A stretch of 64,000 nt of DNA from Azospira oryzae (GTDB taxonomy: Bacteria > Pseudomonadota > Gammaproteobacteria > Burkholderiales > Rhodocyclaceae), in assembly GCF_004217225.1 (NCBI RefSeq), contig NZ_SHKM01000001.1, forward strand, positions 906,137 through 970,136, in the 5' to 3' direction. A program made the position numbers and the translations under genes. Position 1 is the stretch's first letter, and each line of letters starts with the position of its first letter. Below, piece after piece: positions 28,635 through 38,894 of the stretch. The notes under the pieces were generated by a model, which searched no databases, was not told where the DNA came from, and was given only the letters and a program-made list of their open reading frames with translations.

Positions 28635-29377
28635 CGCACCAGGGCCTCCAGCACCGCCTCCGGCTGGTCCCGGTGGGGCGAGTGGCGGCAGTCCGCCAGT
28701 TCCAGCAGTTCCACCTCCGCCGGCACCTGCTCGGCGATGACCTCGATCTGGCGCAGGGTGGCGTATTCGTCGTCCTTGCCCTGGATGGCCAGCACCGGCA
28801 CCCGGATGCCCGACAGGTAGGACTCGATGTTCCAGTCGCGGAACTGGGGCGAGAGCCAGGTATCGTGCCAGTCGTGGAAGACCCGGAAGGCATCCCGGTG
28901 GTAGCGCCCCAGGCGGGAGGGCCAGTCGGTCTGGCGCCACGCTTCGCCGGCCTGGCGGATGCCGGCCAGGGCCTCCTCCTCCACCCAGGCGTGGGGCGCC
29001 AGCACCACCAGGCCGGAGACGGCCTCGGGATAGGTGCCGGCGTGGATCAGGGCGATGGAGCCGCCGTCGGAATGGCCCACCAGCACGGGCCGTTCGATGT
29101 CCAGGGCGGCCAGGGTGGCGGGCAGCATCTCCAGAGCCTCGTCGTGCATGTAGCGGGGCGTGCGCGGTGACGGCGCCGGGTCCGAATCGCCGTAGCCCTG
29201 GCGGGAAAAGACCAGGGTGCGGCAGCCCGTGGCCTGGGCCACCTTGTGCGGGAAGTCGCGCCAGAAGCCGACGCAGCCCAGGCCCTCGTGCAGGAACACC
29301 AGGGTCGGGCGATAGATCTGGTGGGCGCTGATCAGCTCGTATTCCAGCTCGCGCCCGAGCACATTCACTTTGGCCAC
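28604..29377 (-). CDS. Alpha/beta hydrolase (second of a pair)
   Basis: 257-residue hydrolase. Oxyanion region FLHEGLGCVGFW, nucleophile elbow VGHSDGGSIAL (Ser), acid in IQGKDDEYATL and histidine in DCRHSPHRDQP complete the triad. The likely start is a GTG at 29377, one base after the stop of the upstream hydrolase, with GGGAG as ribosome site inside that gene. Relatives act on esters, lactones or carbon-carbon bonds. No substrate can be inferred. The C-terminal 10 codons overlap mtfA in the opposite direction. Confidence 0.85.
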   Translation of the reverse strand: MAKVNVLGRELEYELISAHQIYRPTLVFLHEGLGCVGFWRDFPHKVAQATGCRTLVFSRQGYGDSDPAPSPRTPRYMHDEALEMLPATLAALDIERPVLVGHSDGGSIALIHAGTYPEAVSGLVVLAPHAWVEEEALAGIRQAGEAWRQTDWPSRLGRYHRDAFRVFHDWHDTWLSPQFRDWNIESYLSGIRVPVLAIQGKDDEYATLRQIEVIAEQVPAEVELLELADCRHSPHRDQPEAVLEALVRYLERLEPAA

Positions 29378-29378
29378 A

Positions 29379-30284
29379 TCAGGCTCCCAGCAGGAATTCC
29401 CGGACCACCGCCACCTGGGCCGGGTCCTGGAACATGGGGGCGTGGCCGACGCCGGGGATTTCCCGGGTCCACGCCTGGGGACCGCGCCGGGCCATCTCGG
29501 CCAGGGCCTCCCGGGGCAGCAGGTCCGACTCGGCGCCGCGGATGACCAGGGTCGGACAGCGGATGGCGTCGTAGTAGGGCCACAGGATGACATCCTGGTG
29601 CATGACGAAGCCGAGCTGGAAGGCCTCGGCGATGGCCGGGTCGTAACGCATCTCCCACTGGCCGTCGTCGGCCTGGCGCACGCTAGTCTCGGTCAGGTGG
29701 CGCCATTGGGCATCCGTCAGCGAGCCGAAGGGGGCCGAGACCTGGCGGATGAACTGCTCCGCCGCCTCCAGGCTGGGGAAGCGGGGCGCCTTGCCCACGT
29801 ATTCGCCGATGCGGCGCAGGGATTCGTTGGTGATCACCGGCCCCACGTCGTTGAGGATGAGACGGGTGATGGGGCTGCGCTCCATGGCGGCGATGCACAT
29901 GCCGATGAGGCCGCCCATGGAGGTGCCGAGCCAGTGCACTTCGGCCACGTCGAGGCGGGCGATGAGGCTCACCATGTCCGCCACGTACTGGGGAAAACCG
30001 TAGCCGGACGCCTTTTTCAGCCAGTCGCTGCGGCCCCGGCCGACCACGTCCGGGCACACCACCCGGTAGTGCCGGCTCAGCTGGCGGGCGAGGAAATCGA
30101 AGTCGCGGCCGTTGCGGGTGAGGCCGTGCACGCACACCAGGACCCGGGGATTGGCGGGATCGCCCCACTGGGTATAGGCCATGCGGTGCAGGCCGGAGCC
30201 GTCCAGGGCGGCGCAGAGCACCCGCTTCTCGACCATGGCCGGCGCGGGGGAAAACAGGCGGCGCAGACTGTTGCAGATATTCAT
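29379..30284 (-). CDS. Alpha/beta hydrolase (first of a pair)
   Basis: 301-residue hydrolase. The oxyanion motif is VCVHGLTRNGRDFD, the nucleophile elbow LGTSMGGLIGM, the acidic residue in IRGAESDLL, and the histidine in GVGHAPMFQ. It is only distantly similar to its downstream neighbour, so the pair is not a recent duplication. The ATG at 30284 is preceded by GAGG at a short distance. A start at the internal Met before VEKRV is also possible. Confidence 0.83.
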   Translation of the reverse strand: MNICNSLRRLFSPAPAMVEKRVLCAALDGSGLHRMAYTQWGDPANPRVLVCVHGLTRNGRDFDFLARQLSRHYRVVCPDVVGRGRSDWLKKASGYGFPQYVADMVSLIARLDVAEVHWLGTSMGGLIGMCIAAMERSPITRLILNDVGPVITNESLRRIGEYVGKAPRFPSLEAAEQFIRQVSAPFGSLTDAQWRHLTETSVRQADDGQWEMRYDPAIAEAFQLGFVMHQDVILWPYYDAIRCPTLVIRGAESDLLPREALAEMARRGPQAWTREIPGVGHAPMFQDPAQVAVVREFLLGA

Positions 30285-30351
30285 GGGCCTCGTCTCCTGG
30301 CAGAGGGTATGGCCCAAAGTCTAGCACTCCCGCGGGGGAGCGCCCCGCCGC

Positions 30352-31389
30352 CTAGCCGATCATTTCCAGCAGGGAGGCTTCCAGCTCCTGTCGCCCCAGG
30401 GCCGAGGCCATGGCGACGATGACGTAGCCGGGCTTCAGTTCGTAGTCCTTGGGCGGGTTGAAGACCCAGTCCAGCTTTTCCCGCACCGCCAGCAAGACGT
30501 ACTCGTTGCTGCGCAGCTTCAGGTTGCCCAGGGGCGTCGGCGGGAAATGGCCGGGCACCGCCACCTCTTCCACCCGCAGCCGCTTTTCCGACTTCAGCAT
30601 CTCGTCGAGGAAGGAGACCACGTGGGGCCGCACCATGAGGGAGGCCAGGCGCATGCCGCCGGTCAGGTCCGGGGAGAAGATGGCGTCGGCGCCGGCCTTC
30701 TTCATCTTCTCCACGTTGCGCGACTCCTGGCAGCGGGCCACCACCCGGATGGCCGGATTGAGCTGCTTCACCGTGATGGTGATCATCAGGTTGCGCGAAT
30801 CGTCGCCGGTGACGGCGAAGACGCCCCGGGCCGATTCCAGCCCGGCGCCCAGCAGCACGTCGTCGTCGGAGGCGTCGCCGTGCAGGTAGAGCAGGCCCGG
30901 GCTTTTTTCCCGCTGGGCCTCCAGTCCTTCCAGGTTTTCCTCGATGGCGACGAAGTGCCGGTTGGTGGCTTCCAGCTCCCGCGCCACGTTGCGGCCCACC
31001 CGTCCGAAACCGCAGACGATGTAATGGCCGGTGAGCTTCTTGATCATCTTTTCCATGCGCCGTCTCCGCAGCGTGCCGTTGAGATCCGATTCCACCAGGG
31101 TCACCGTGACCGTGGAGAAGAGAAAGGACAGGGTGCCTGCCCCGAGAATGCCGATGAACACCGTGAACATCCGGGCCGCCGGATTCTGGGTCATCTCGAT
31201 GATTTCGCCGTAGCCGATGGTGGCCACGGTGATGAAGGTCATGTAGAAGCAGTCGAACCAGGTGTAGCGCCCCCCGGTCAGCAGGTGGTAACCGAAGGTG
31301 CCGATGACATGCACGGCCACCAGCATGATCAGGGCTCCATAGAGGTAACGCTGGACCTGGAGCGGCTGATTGCTGGTGCTGGCACTCAT
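30352..31389 (-). CDS. Potassium channel subunit with RCK (TrkA-N/TrkA-C) domains
   Basis: 345 residues. Two membrane helices (about 16-36 and 72-95) flank a pore loop with the K+ selectivity filter TIGYG at 57-61. A cytoplasmic Rossmann domain follows, starting YIVCGFGRVGRNVARE and ending near residue 240. A TrkA-C-like domain completes the protein. This is the layout of MthK/Kch-type ligand-gated channels. GRVGRN suggests nucleotide binding. The start overlaps the stop of the DUF2062 gene by ATGA, so both proteins come from one message. Confidence 0.92.
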   Translation of the reverse strand: MSASTSNQPLQVQRYLYGALIMLVAVHVIGTFGYHLLTGGRYTWFDCFYMTFITVATIGYGEIIEMTQNPAARMFTVFIGILGAGTLSFLFSTVTVTLVESDLNGTLRRRRMEKMIKKLTGHYIVCGFGRVGRNVARELEATNRHFVAIEENLEGLEAQREKSPGLLYLHGDASDDDVLLGAGLESARGVFAVTGDDSRNLMITITVKQLNPAIRVVARCQESRNVEKMKKAGADAIFSPDLTGGMRLASLMVRPHVVSFLDEMLKSEKRLRVEEVAVPGHFPPTPLGNLKLRSNEYVLLAVREKLDWVFNPPKDYELKPGYVIVAMASALGRQELEASLLEMIG

Positions 31390-31955
31390 GGGGATGGATT
31401 CGGGGGCGGCGGCGGTGGTTGGCGATAGCGGCGGCGGCGCCATGCGTAGAGCAGGTATGCGCGCCATGCCGTACGGACAATACCATATCCCGCCAGGGCC
31501 AGCAGCAGGCCCAGGCACACCAGGCCTAGGGCCAGGGGCTCGCCCAGGGCCAGCAGCCAGTCGCCCAGGGCGCCGATCCAGGCCAGCATGCCCCCATCCC
31601 CCGGCTCCGGCGGCGCCACGAAGGCGCCTCCTTCCCGCAGCAGCACCAGCCGGCCAAGATGGTAGGCGACGAAGTAGAGCGGCACGATGGTCAGGGGATT
31701 GGTGTACAGGGTGGTCACCAGGGCCAGGGGCAGATTGACCCGGAACAGGGTGGCCAGGATGGCCGCCCCCAGCATCTGGAAGGGCCCGGGAATGAGGCCG
31801 CAGAAAAGGCCCACGGCCACGCCGCCGGCGGCGGAATGGCGGTTCAGGTGCCACAGGCGGGGATGCAGCAGGGTGCCGGCAAAGGGCGCCAGCCAGCGGT
31901 TGCCGATCAGGGCCTGGTGGTCGGGCAGAAAACGCTTCAGATGTTTGCGCACCAT
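31386..31955 (-). CDS. DUF2062 membrane protein
   Basis: 189 residues with about four hydrophobic segments. The family hallmarks are the short basic start (MVRKHLKRFLPDHQAL), AAGGVAVGLFCGLIPGPFQML, and LTTLYTNPLTIVPLYFVAYHLG. The function of DUF2062 is unknown. In many genomes it neighbours comEC or lipoprotein-export genes, and here comEC runs divergently 74 bp away. The C-terminus is Arg/Pro-rich and cytoplasmic. It is coupled to the K+ channel gene downstream. Confidence 0.88.
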   Translation of the reverse strand: MVRKHLKRFLPDHQALIGNRWLAPFAGTLLHPRLWHLNRHSAAGGVAVGLFCGLIPGPFQMLGAAILATLFRVNLPLALVTTLYTNPLTIVPLYFVAYHLGRLVLLREGGAFVAPPEPGDGGMLAWIGALGDWLLALGEPLALGLVCLGLLLALAGYGIVRTAWRAYLLYAWRRRRYRQPPPPPPNPSP

Positions 31956-32028
31956 GGATTCATTCTACTGCGCCGGCCCCCGGACGGCCCAGGGCCAGCC
32001 CGGGGGCGAAAGTGGCTATGCTATTGCC

Positions 32029-34509
32029 ATGAACTGGCCCCTCTATTCCTTCGCCCTGGGCATCGTCATGCTGCAACAGCAGCCGGCCCTGCCGCCCTGG
32101 CCCTGGCTGCCCCTGGGGGCGGCGGCGGCCCTCGGGCTGCTGGCACTGGGACGGCGGCCCGGCGCCCTGCCCCGCCTGGGAACAATCCTGCTGGCCGCGG
32201 CCCTGGGTTTCCTGTGGGCCGGCTGGCGGGCCGAGACCCGCCTTGCCGAACGGCTGGCGCCGGCCCTGGAAGGGCAGGATCTGCAGCTGCAGGGCCGCAT
32301 CGCCGCCCTGCCCCAGGACTTTGGCCGGGGCCAGCGCTTCGAGTTCGCCGTGGCGCCCGGGGCCGGAGTGAGCCTGCCGCCGACCCTCCTGCTCTCCTGG
32401 TACGACCGGCCGGAAACGCCCCGGCCGCGCCTGGAGCCGGGCCAGGAATGGCAGCTGACGGTGCGCCTGAAGCGCCCCCACGGCCACGCCAACGGCGCCG
32501 GCTTCGACTACGAGGCCTGGCTCCTGGAACGGGGCATCGGCGCCACCGGCTATGTGCGCGAAGCTGCGGACAACCGCCTGCTGGGCCGCAGCGACGGCTT
32601 CTTCAGCCGCATTGAGCGGCTGCGCCAGGCGGTGCGGGAGGACTTCCAGGCCCGCCTGCCGGAAGCCGACTATCCCTACGCCGGCATCCTCACCGCCCTG
32701 GCGGTGGGGGACCAGAAGGCCATTCCCGGCGACCAGTGGAAGGTCTTCGCCGGCACCGGCACCACCCACCTGATGAGCATTTCCGGGCTCCACGTGACCA
32801 TGATGGCGGCCCTTGCCGCCGCCCTGGCCGGCGGCCTGTGGCGCCGCTCGCCAGCCCTCATGGCGCGCTGGCCGGCCCAGCGGGCGGCGCTCCTGGCCGG
32901 CTGGCTGGCGGCAGCCGGCTACACCTTGCTGGCCGGTGCCGGGGTGCCGGCCCTGCGCACCCTGGCCATGCTCGGCGCCGCCGCCCTGGCCCTGGCCAGC
33001 GGCCGCCGGGTGGCGCCCGGCAACGTCCTCGCCTTCGCCCTGCTGGCGGTGCTGCTGCTGGACCCCTGGGCCGTCCTGGCGCCGGGCTTCTGGCTGTCCT
33101 TCGTCGCCGTCGGTGCCCTGCTGCTGGCCGCCCGCCCCCTGGCGGAGGAGCCGCCACGCCAGTCCTGGCGCCGCCGCCTGGGGCGGCACCTGGAACACTG
33201 GAGCCTGACCCAGTGGGTCGCCACCCTGGGCACCCTGCCTCTGCTGCTGCTCTTCTTCCAGCAGTTCTCCCTGGTCTCGCCCCTGGCCAACGCCCTCGCC
33301 ATTCCCCTGGTCAGCCTGGCGGTGACGCCCCTGGCCCTGGCGGCGGCCCTGCTGCCCCTGCCCGGGCTGGCTGCCGCTGCCCACGCCCTGCTGCACGGAC
33401 TGATGCTCTGCCTGCAGTGGCTGGCGGCCCTGCCCGGGGCCCTGTGGACGCCGCCGGCGCCCACCCTGCCGGCCCTGTTCCTGGCCGCCCTCGGCTGCGT
33501 CTGTGTGCTCCTGCCCCGGGGCTTTCCCGGCCGCTGGCTGGGGCTGCTGATGCTGCTGCCCCTGCTGACCACGCCCCAGCCCCGGCCGCCGCCGGGCCAG
33601 GCCTGGGTGACCCTGCTCGACGTGGGCCAGGGGCTGGCAGTGGCGGTGCGCACGCAAAAGCACACCCTTCTTTACGACGCCGGGCCTTACTACAGCCCGG
33701 AATCGGATGCGGGGGAGCGGCTGGTGCTGCCCTGGCTGCGGTCCGTCGGCGTGGATCGGCTCGACACCCTGGTGGTGACCCACCGGGACTGGGACCACTC
33801 CGGCGGCGCCCGCTCGGTGCTGGAAAGCCTGCCGGTGACGCTGCTGCTCGATTCCCTGCCCCCGGCGTCCCCCGAGGCCAGGGACCTGCAGCCCCTGGCC
33901 CAGGAACGGCGGGCCTGCGCCGAGGGGCAAGGCTGGGAATGGGACGGGGTGCGCTTCTCCATGCTGCATCCGCCAGCAGGCAGGGTGGATGCGCCCCAGG
34001 GCAGGAGCAACCACCAGAGCTGCGTCCTGCTGGTGCAAGCGGAGGGGCAACGGCTGCTGCTCACCGCCGACATCGAGGCCGCCGACGAAGCCTGGCTGCT
34101 GGCCCGTCACCGTGCGGAACTGGCGAGCCAGGTGTTACTGGTGCCCCACCACGGCAGCCGCAGCTCATCCACGGCGCCCTTCGTCGCCGCCATCGGCGCC
34201 CGGGAGGTGCTGTATCCGGTGGGCTACCGCAACCGCTTCGGCCATCCCCGGCAGGAGGTCGTGCAGCGCTATGCCGCCAGCGGCGCCCGGGCCTGGCGCA
34301 CGGACCGGGACGGGGCCATCGGCCTGGTCCTGGGCGCAGCCACGGCCAACGGCAAGCCGGAACTCTGGGCCGAACGGCAGCGCCGGCCCCGCTACTGGTA
34401 CGACCGCTACGCCTGGAAGGAGAGCGGCCAGGGTGGGCCGGACGAAGAAGAGAACGGTAACGACGGCAAGGCCCCGGCACCAACGACAACGGCCCCGCAG
34501 GGCCGTTGA
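32029..34509 (+). CDS. comEC: DNA uptake channel ComEC/Rec2
   Basis: 826-residue inner-membrane protein that moves single-stranded DNA into the cell during natural transformation. An N-terminal DUF4131 part (about 1-170) is followed by the Competence domain, with GTGTTHLMSISGLHVTMMA as its hallmark. The C-terminal metallo-beta-lactamase-like domain begins VTLLDVGQGLAVAV and carries VTHRDWDHSGG, the metal-binding motif, plus VPHHGSRSSS. All three parts are intact. The end is extended by a charged tail after YWYDRYAWKES. No other competence gene is in the window. Confidence 0.93.
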   Translation: MNWPLYSFALGIVMLQQQPALPPWPWLPLGAAAALGLLALGRRPGALPRLGTILLAAALGFLWAGWRAETRLAERLAPALEGQDLQLQGRIAALPQDFGRGQRFEFAVAPGAGVSLPPTLLLSWYDRPETPRPRLEPGQEWQLTVRLKRPHGHANGAGFDYEAWLLERGIGATGYVREAADNRLLGRSDGFFSRIERLRQAVREDFQARLPEADYPYAGILTALAVGDQKAIPGDQWKVFAGTGTTHLMSISGLHVTMMAALAAALAGGLWRRSPALMARWPAQRAALLAGWLAAAGYTLLAGAGVPALRTLAMLGAAALALASGRRVAPGNVLAFALLAVLLLDPWAVLAPGFWLSFVAVGALLLAARPLAEEPPRQSWRRRLGRHLEHWSLTQWVATLGTLPLLLLFFQQFSLVSPLANALAIPLVSLAVTPLALAAALLPLPGLAAAAHALLHGLMLCLQWLAALPGALWTPPAPTLPALFLAALGCVCVLLPRGFPGRWLGLLMLLPLLTTPQPRPPPGQAWVTLLDVGQGLAVAVRTQKHTLLYDAGPYYSPESDAGERLVLPWLRSVGVDRLDTLVVTHRDWDHSGGARSVLESLPVTLLLDSLPPASPEARDLQPLAQERRACAEGQGWEWDGVRFSMLHPPAGRVDAPQGRSNHQSCVLLVQAEGQRLLLTADIEAADEAWLLARHRAELASQVLLVPHHGSRSSSTAPFVAAIGAREVLYPVGYRNRFGHPRQEVVQRYAASGARAWRTDRDGAIGLVLGAATANGKPELWAERQRRPRYWYDRYAWKESGQGGPDEEENGNDGKAPAPTTTAPQGR
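34488..34509. terminator. Possible hairpin terminator at comEC 3' end
   Basis: CAACGGCCC and GGGCCGTTG form a 9-bp stem with a 4-base loop covering the comEC stop codon. No clear T-run follows on either strand, so termination is uncertain. Confidence 0.35.
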
Positions 34510-34541
34510 AGAAGGCGGGCCGGCAGGCCGGCGGGGCAGGA

Positions 34542-36563
34542 TCAGCCGGCCTGGAAGCGGGCCGCCTCGGTCTGCAGGGCCTCGGCCAGTTGCTCCAGCT
34601 GCCCGGCGGTATTGGCGTTTTCGCTGACGGCGGCGCTGTTCTCCTCCGCCATCTGGGCGATGCGCTCCACGTTCTTGGCGATCTCGGTGCTGGCGGCGCT
34701 CTGTTCCCGCAGGGAGGAGGAAATGTCGCTCACCATGTCCACCACCTGCTGGGCCCCGGCCTGGATCTGGCCCATGGCGTCGCCGGCCTCCCGGGCCAGT
34801 TCGACGCCCTGGGAAACCCGCTCGACACCGTGCTTCATGCTGACCACGGCCTCCTGGGTGCCGCCCTGGATGGCGGCCACCATGTCGGTGATCTCCTGGG
34901 TGGAATGGGCGGTGCGTTCGGCCAGCTTGCGCACCTCGTCGGCCACCACGGCGAAGCCCCGACCTGCCTCGCCGGCCCGGGCCGCCTCGATGGCGGCATT
35001 GAGGGCCAGCAGGTTGGTCTGGTCGGCGATTTCCTTGATGACGCCGACGATGGTGGAAATCTTCTCCGAATGCTGGCCCAGGTCCTCCACGATGCAGGCG
35101 GACTGGTTCACGGCGCTGGCGATCTGCTCGATCTCCTGCACCACGTTGCCGACGATCTGGGCGCCCCGGGCCGACAGGTCGCCGGACTGGGACGAAAGGG
35201 CGTGGGCGTCCTGGGCGTTCTTGCTGATGTGGTCCACGCCCACGGTCATCTGCTCGATGGCGGCCGCCATGGAGGAGGCGGCCTCGCTCTGCTGCTGGGT
35301 GGACAGGGTGATCTGCTCGCTGGCGTCGGCCATGCTGCGGGCCGAGGCGGAGAGCTGGTTCACGCTCTGCTGTACGCTGGTGGTGAGGCTGGCGAAAGCG
35401 CCGGCCACCTCGTTGAAGCTGCCGGCCACCTGCTGCAGTTCATCCTTGGACTGGAGCTGGATGCGGGCCGTCAGGTCGCCCTGGGCGATGCGGTGGGCGC
35501 TGGCGGAAAAGCCGGTGATGCAGGAAACGATGGCCAGGTAGGCGCCGGCGGAAAGGTAGATGAAGACCAGCACCATCACCAGGGACAGGCCCAGGTTGAG
35601 CAGCAGGCCCCGTTCGGCCTTGGCCTTGCGCTCGCCGATGAGCTGCTTGGCGGTGGGCAGCAGGGTGTCGTATAGCTGGGCGTAGCCCTTGTCGATGACG
35701 GCGGTGGACTGCTTGAAGAAGTCGCCGGAATCGGTGACGAACATGCCGGCGATGATGTCCTGGTTCACGATATTCACCAGTCCGCTCACCGCCTCGTTGA
35801 GATCCTTGGAGGAAGTACCCAGGGTGTCGCGGATGGCCGGGTTGTGGCGGGCCGTCTTCTGCAGGTTCACATTGAGGGCAGCCAGGGTGTCGGAAACCTG
35901 GGCCATGAGGATGCCGATATCGACCCGCTGGTGATCGTTGATGCTCTTCTTGGCCAGGATGCCGGTGCCCTTGGCCCGGGTCTGGCCGAGACGCTCCAGC
36001 ATGGAGGGCAGCTTGACCACGGCGGTTTCCAGCAGATAGTAGGAATCCATGTTGGGGTCGATGGTGAGGCCGCTCTCGTCGGCCACGTCCACCTTCAGCT
36101 GCAGGATGGCGGCGATCAGCCGGGTGTGGGCCGCAAAGCTCTCCGTGGCGGTCCAGGAAAGGCCGTCGGCGGCAATCAGGTTCCACTCCTCGTTGATCTT
36201 CTTCCACTCTTCGGAAGCGGCAACGGAGGCCGGCAGGATCGGACCCAGGCCCTGCAGGGCGGTCTTCACTTCGCCGGTCTTGGCCTCTCTCTTGGGCAGC
36301 AGGCTGGCGTCGCCATTGATGACGCCGGAGGAGAGGCCCCGGTGTTGCTGGGCCGCCTGCACCAGGCGGTCCATGGGCACGATCACCTCCAGGGCCGCCA
36401 GTTCGTCGTTGGCCAGGTGGATCTGGCTCTGCAACTGGCGCGACAGATTGACGAAGAGCACGGCGATGGCGATCAGGGCCACCAGGCCGATGAGGGCGAA
36501 TTTCTTCGGATAGGTCAGCCGATGCATCAAGGCAATGGCCGGTGCAAACAGGATTTGCATCAT
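34542..36563 (-). CDS. Methyl-accepting chemotaxis protein
   Basis: 673 residues. First membrane helix at about 22-42, a mainly helical periplasmic domain of about 280 residues, second helix near [18 protein letters not shown], a HAMP segment, then the signalling domain. The conserved hairpin tip is [20 protein letters not shown] followed by [18 protein letters not shown]. The periplasmic segment [20 protein letters not shown] resembles the start of NIT-type (nitrate/nitrite) sensor domains, but this is a weak assignment. There is no C-terminal receptor pentapeptide for CheR. No che gene is nearby. Confidence 0.92.
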   Translation of the reverse strand: MMQILFAPAIALMHRLTYPKKFALIGLVALIAIAVLFVNLSRQLQSQIHLANDELAALEVIVPMDRLVQAAQQHRGLSSGVINGDASLLPKREAKTGEVKTALQGLGPILPASVAASEEWKKINEEWNLIAADGLSWTATESFAAHTRLIAAILQLKVDVADESGLTIDPNMDSYYLLETAVVKLPSMLERLGQTRAKGTGILAKKSINDHQRVDIGILMAQVSDTLAALNVNLQKTARHNPAIRDTLGTSSKDLNEAVSGLVNIVNQDIIAGMFVTDSGDFFKQSTAVIDKGYAQLYDTLLPTAKQLIGERKAKAERGLLLNLGLSLVMVLVFIYLSAGAYLAIVSCITGFSASAHRIAQGDLTARIQLQSKDELQQVAGSFNEVAGAFASLTTSVQQSVNQLSASARSMADASEQITLSTQQQSEAASSMAAAIEQMTVGVDHISKNAQDAHALSSQSGDLSARGAQIVGNVVQEIEQIASAVNQSACIVEDLGQHSEKISTIVGVIKEIADQTNLLALNAAIEAARAGEAGRGFAVVADEVRKLAERTAHSTQEITDMVAAIQGGTQEAVVSMKHGVERVSQGVELAREAGDAMGQIQAGAQQVVDMVSDISSSLREQSAASTEIAKNVERIAQMAEENSAAVSENANTAGQLEQLAEALQTEAARFQAG

Positions 36564-36664
36564 TTTTTTAGGCTCCAGGTTGAACAGCGTCTTGCGGTCT
36601 GCGCCGCCTTTCTCCCTCGGGTCTTTTTTTAGTATTTGCTACGGGCAATGCCAAAACAGGTCGC

Positions 36665-37426
36665 TTACCGGGGCTCCTCCAGGAACATGCCGTCGGCCAG
36701 GTGCACCGTGCGGTCGGCCCGGGCCGCCAGGGCCGGATCGTGGGTGACGATGACGAAGGCGGTGCCCTGCTCCCGGCTCACTTCCAGCATCAGGTCGAAC
36801 ACCTGCTCCGCCGTATGACGGTCCAGGTTGCCCGTCGGTTCATCGGCCAGCACGCAGGCCGGGCGGGTCACCAGGGCCCGGGCGATGGCCGCCCGCTGCC
36901 GCTCGCCGCCGGACAGTTCCGACGGCAGGTGGTGCAGGCGATGGCCCAGCCCGACTTTCTGCAGCATGGCCTCGGCCTGGCTTTCCGCCTCGGCCCGGGG
37001 CAGGCGGCGGATGAGCAGGGGCATGGCCACGTTCTCCAGGGCCGTGAATTCCGCCAGCAGGTGGTGGAACTGGTACACGAAGCCCAGGTAGCGGTTGCGC
37101 CACTCGCCCCGGGCCGCCTCGGACAGGCTGAAGGGATCGGCGCCCTTGAGCCTCACCGTGCCGGCGGTGGGCCGGTCCAGCCCGCCCAAGAGGTGCAGCA
37201 GGGTGCTCTTGCCCGAGCCGGAGGAACCCACCACCGCCAGGCGCTCGCCGGGCTGCAGGGAAAGGTCGATGCGGGTCAGCACCGGCACTTCCAGGTCGCC
37301 CTGGCGATAGACCTTGGACAGGCCCTGGCAGGCCAGTACGGCCGCATCGCTGGCCGTATCGCCGGCCCTATTCTCCATCGCACTTTCCGCTACTGCTGCC
37401 GCACTTGCCATCGCTGCCTCATTCAT
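36665..37426 (-). CDS. lolD: Lipoprotein-releasing system ATPase LolD
   Basis: 253-residue ABC ATPase that powers release of outer-membrane lipoproteins. Walker A is GSSGSGKST, the signature [15 protein letters not shown], and Walker [13 protein letters not shown]. The [15 protein letters not shown] stretch after the Q-loop is typical of LolD. It has an N-terminal extension of about 28 residues, rich in Ala, that LolD of E. coli lacks. The ATG at 37426 overlaps the lolC-type gene by 8 bp, which supports this start. An internal start nearer [10 protein letters not shown] is also possible. Confidence 0.93.
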   Translation of the reverse strand: MNEAAMASAAAVAESAMENRAGDTASDAAVLACQGLSKVYRQGDLEVPVLTRIDLSLQPGERLAVVGSSGSGKSTLLHLLGGLDRPTAGTVRLKGADPFSLSEAARGEWRNRYLGFVYQFHHLLAEFTALENVAMPLLIRRLPRAEAESQAEAMLQKVGLGHRLHHLPSELSGGERQRAAIARALVTRPACVLADEPTGNLDRHTAEQVFDLMLEVSREQGTAFVIVTHDPALAARADRTVHLADGMFLEEPR

Positions 37427-38666
37427 AACGCAGGGCCTCCGCCGGATTGACGCGGGAAGCGCGCCAGCTCGGGTAGAGGGTTGCCGCCAGGGCCAGCACG
37501 AAGGCGATGGCGGTGATACCGGTGACGTCGCCCCACTGCAGTTCCGACGGCAGCTGGGAGATGTAATACACGTCCTTGGCCAGGAACTGGGTGCCCAGCA
37601 CCCGCTCGATGAAGGGCACCACCACGTCGATGTTCAGGGCCAGGGCGACGCCGCCGACCACCCCCAGACCCAGGCCGATGACGCCGATGAGGGCGCCCTG
37701 GACCACGAAGACCGCCATGATGCTGCGGGGGCTGGCCCCCAGGGTGCGCAGGATGGCGATGTCCGCCTGCTTGTCGGTGACGGCCATGACCAGGGTGGAG
37801 ACGATGTTGAATGCTGCCACGGCCACAATCAGGGAAAGAATGATGAACATCATGTTTTTCTCGATTTGCACGGCGCGAAAGAAGTTGGCGTGGCTGCGGG
37901 TCCAGTCGGAGATGTAGGCATCCTCCTGGATCAGGGGCACCAGTTCCCGGGCCACCCGGGGAGCGCGGAACAGGTCGTCCAGTTTCAGGCGCACGCCGGA
38001 GACGCCGTCGCCCAGGCGGTACAGCAGCTGGGCGTCGCTCATGTCGATGAGGGCCAGGCCCGAGTCGTATTCATACATGCCGGCCTCGAAGATGCCGACC
38101 ACGGTGAAGGAGCGCAGCCGGGGCACCACCCCGGCCGGGGTCACGGTGCCCTGGGGCGCGATCAGGGTCACCTTGTCCTCCAGGGTGACGCCCATGGCAT
38201 TGGCCAGGTCGCTGCCGAGGACGATGCCGAAACCGCCGGGCTGCAGGTTCTCCAGCTTGCCCGCCTTCATGAAGCGGCCAAAGTCCGCCACCTTGTCCTC
38301 CAGCTCGGGAATGACGCCCCGCACCAGGGTGCCGCGCACCGTCTCGTCCCGGGAGAGCATGGCCTGGGCCTGGACGAAGGGCGCCGCCGCCTTCACTTCC
38401 GGATGCTGCAGGGTCTGCCGCCCCACCTCCAGCCAGTTGTGCAGCTCGCCGTTGATGGCGGTGACCTGGATGTGGGAAGCCACCCCCAGGATGCGGGTGC
38501 GCAGTTCCTTCTGGAAGCCGTTCATCACCGACAGCACCACGATCAGGGCCGCCACGCCGAGGGCGATGCCGGCCATGGAAATGAGGGAAATGAAGGAGAT
38601 GAAATGGTTGCGGCGCTTGGCCCGGGTATAACGCAGGCCGACCAGGAGTTCGTAGGGCAGTTTCAT
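37419..38666 (-). CDS. lolC: Lipoprotein-releasing permease, LolC/LolE family
   Basis: 415-residue inner-membrane permease. N-terminal [30 protein letters not shown] is the LolC/E hallmark (positions 2-31). One helix is followed by a periplasmic domain of about 220 residues and three C-terminal helices, ending in [12 protein letters not shown]. Only one LolC/E-type gene is present, as in betaproteobacteria that use a single permease, probably as a homodimer, with LolD. It is first in the operon. Confidence 0.93.
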   Translation of the reverse strand: MKLPYELLVGLRYTRAKRRNHFISFISLISMAGIALGVAALIVVLSVMNGFQKELRTRILGVASHIQVTAINGELHNWLEVGRQTLQHPEVKAAAPFVQAQAMLSRDETVRGTLVRGVIPELEDKVADFGRFMKAGKLENLQPGGFGIVLGSDLANAMGVTLEDKVTLIAPQGTVTPAGVVPRLRSFTVVGIFEAGMYEYDSGLALIDMSDAQLLYRLGDGVSGVRLKLDDLFRAPRVARELVPLIQEDAYISDWTRSHANFFRAVQIEKNMMFIILSLIVAVAAFNIVSTLVMAVTDKQADIAILRTLGASPRSIMAVFVVQGALIGVIGLGLGVVGGVALALNIDVVVPFIERVLGTQFLAKDVYYISQLPSELQWGDVTGITAIAFVLALAATLYPSWRASRVNPAEALRYE

Positions 38667-38894
38667 GCCGAGGGGAGGCCCGCGGGAACGGGCTGAAAAG
38701 CAAAGGCGCTATGCTACACTTTTGCCCGCTTTTGGCCACTTGCGGCAATACGCAGCGGGCAGGTGCCGGCGGCCCCGGACCCGGCTCAAAGGCTGGCCGC
38801 AGCTCCCGGACCAGCACCAAATGTCGCCTCGATCGGCCCCGCCGCATTCTCCTTGTTTTCCCCCATATTCTTCTTTTCCAGCCAGGCTTTGCCC

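Noticed and set aside
28604-30284. Tandem alpha/beta hydrolases as a recent duplication
   Set aside because: Motifs around the triads and the overall sequences differ greatly. They are merely members of one superfamily.
36564-36664. FliA (sigma-28) promoter for the chemoreceptor
   Set aside because: No TAAA-N15-GCCGATAA-like pair is visible upstream of the gene.
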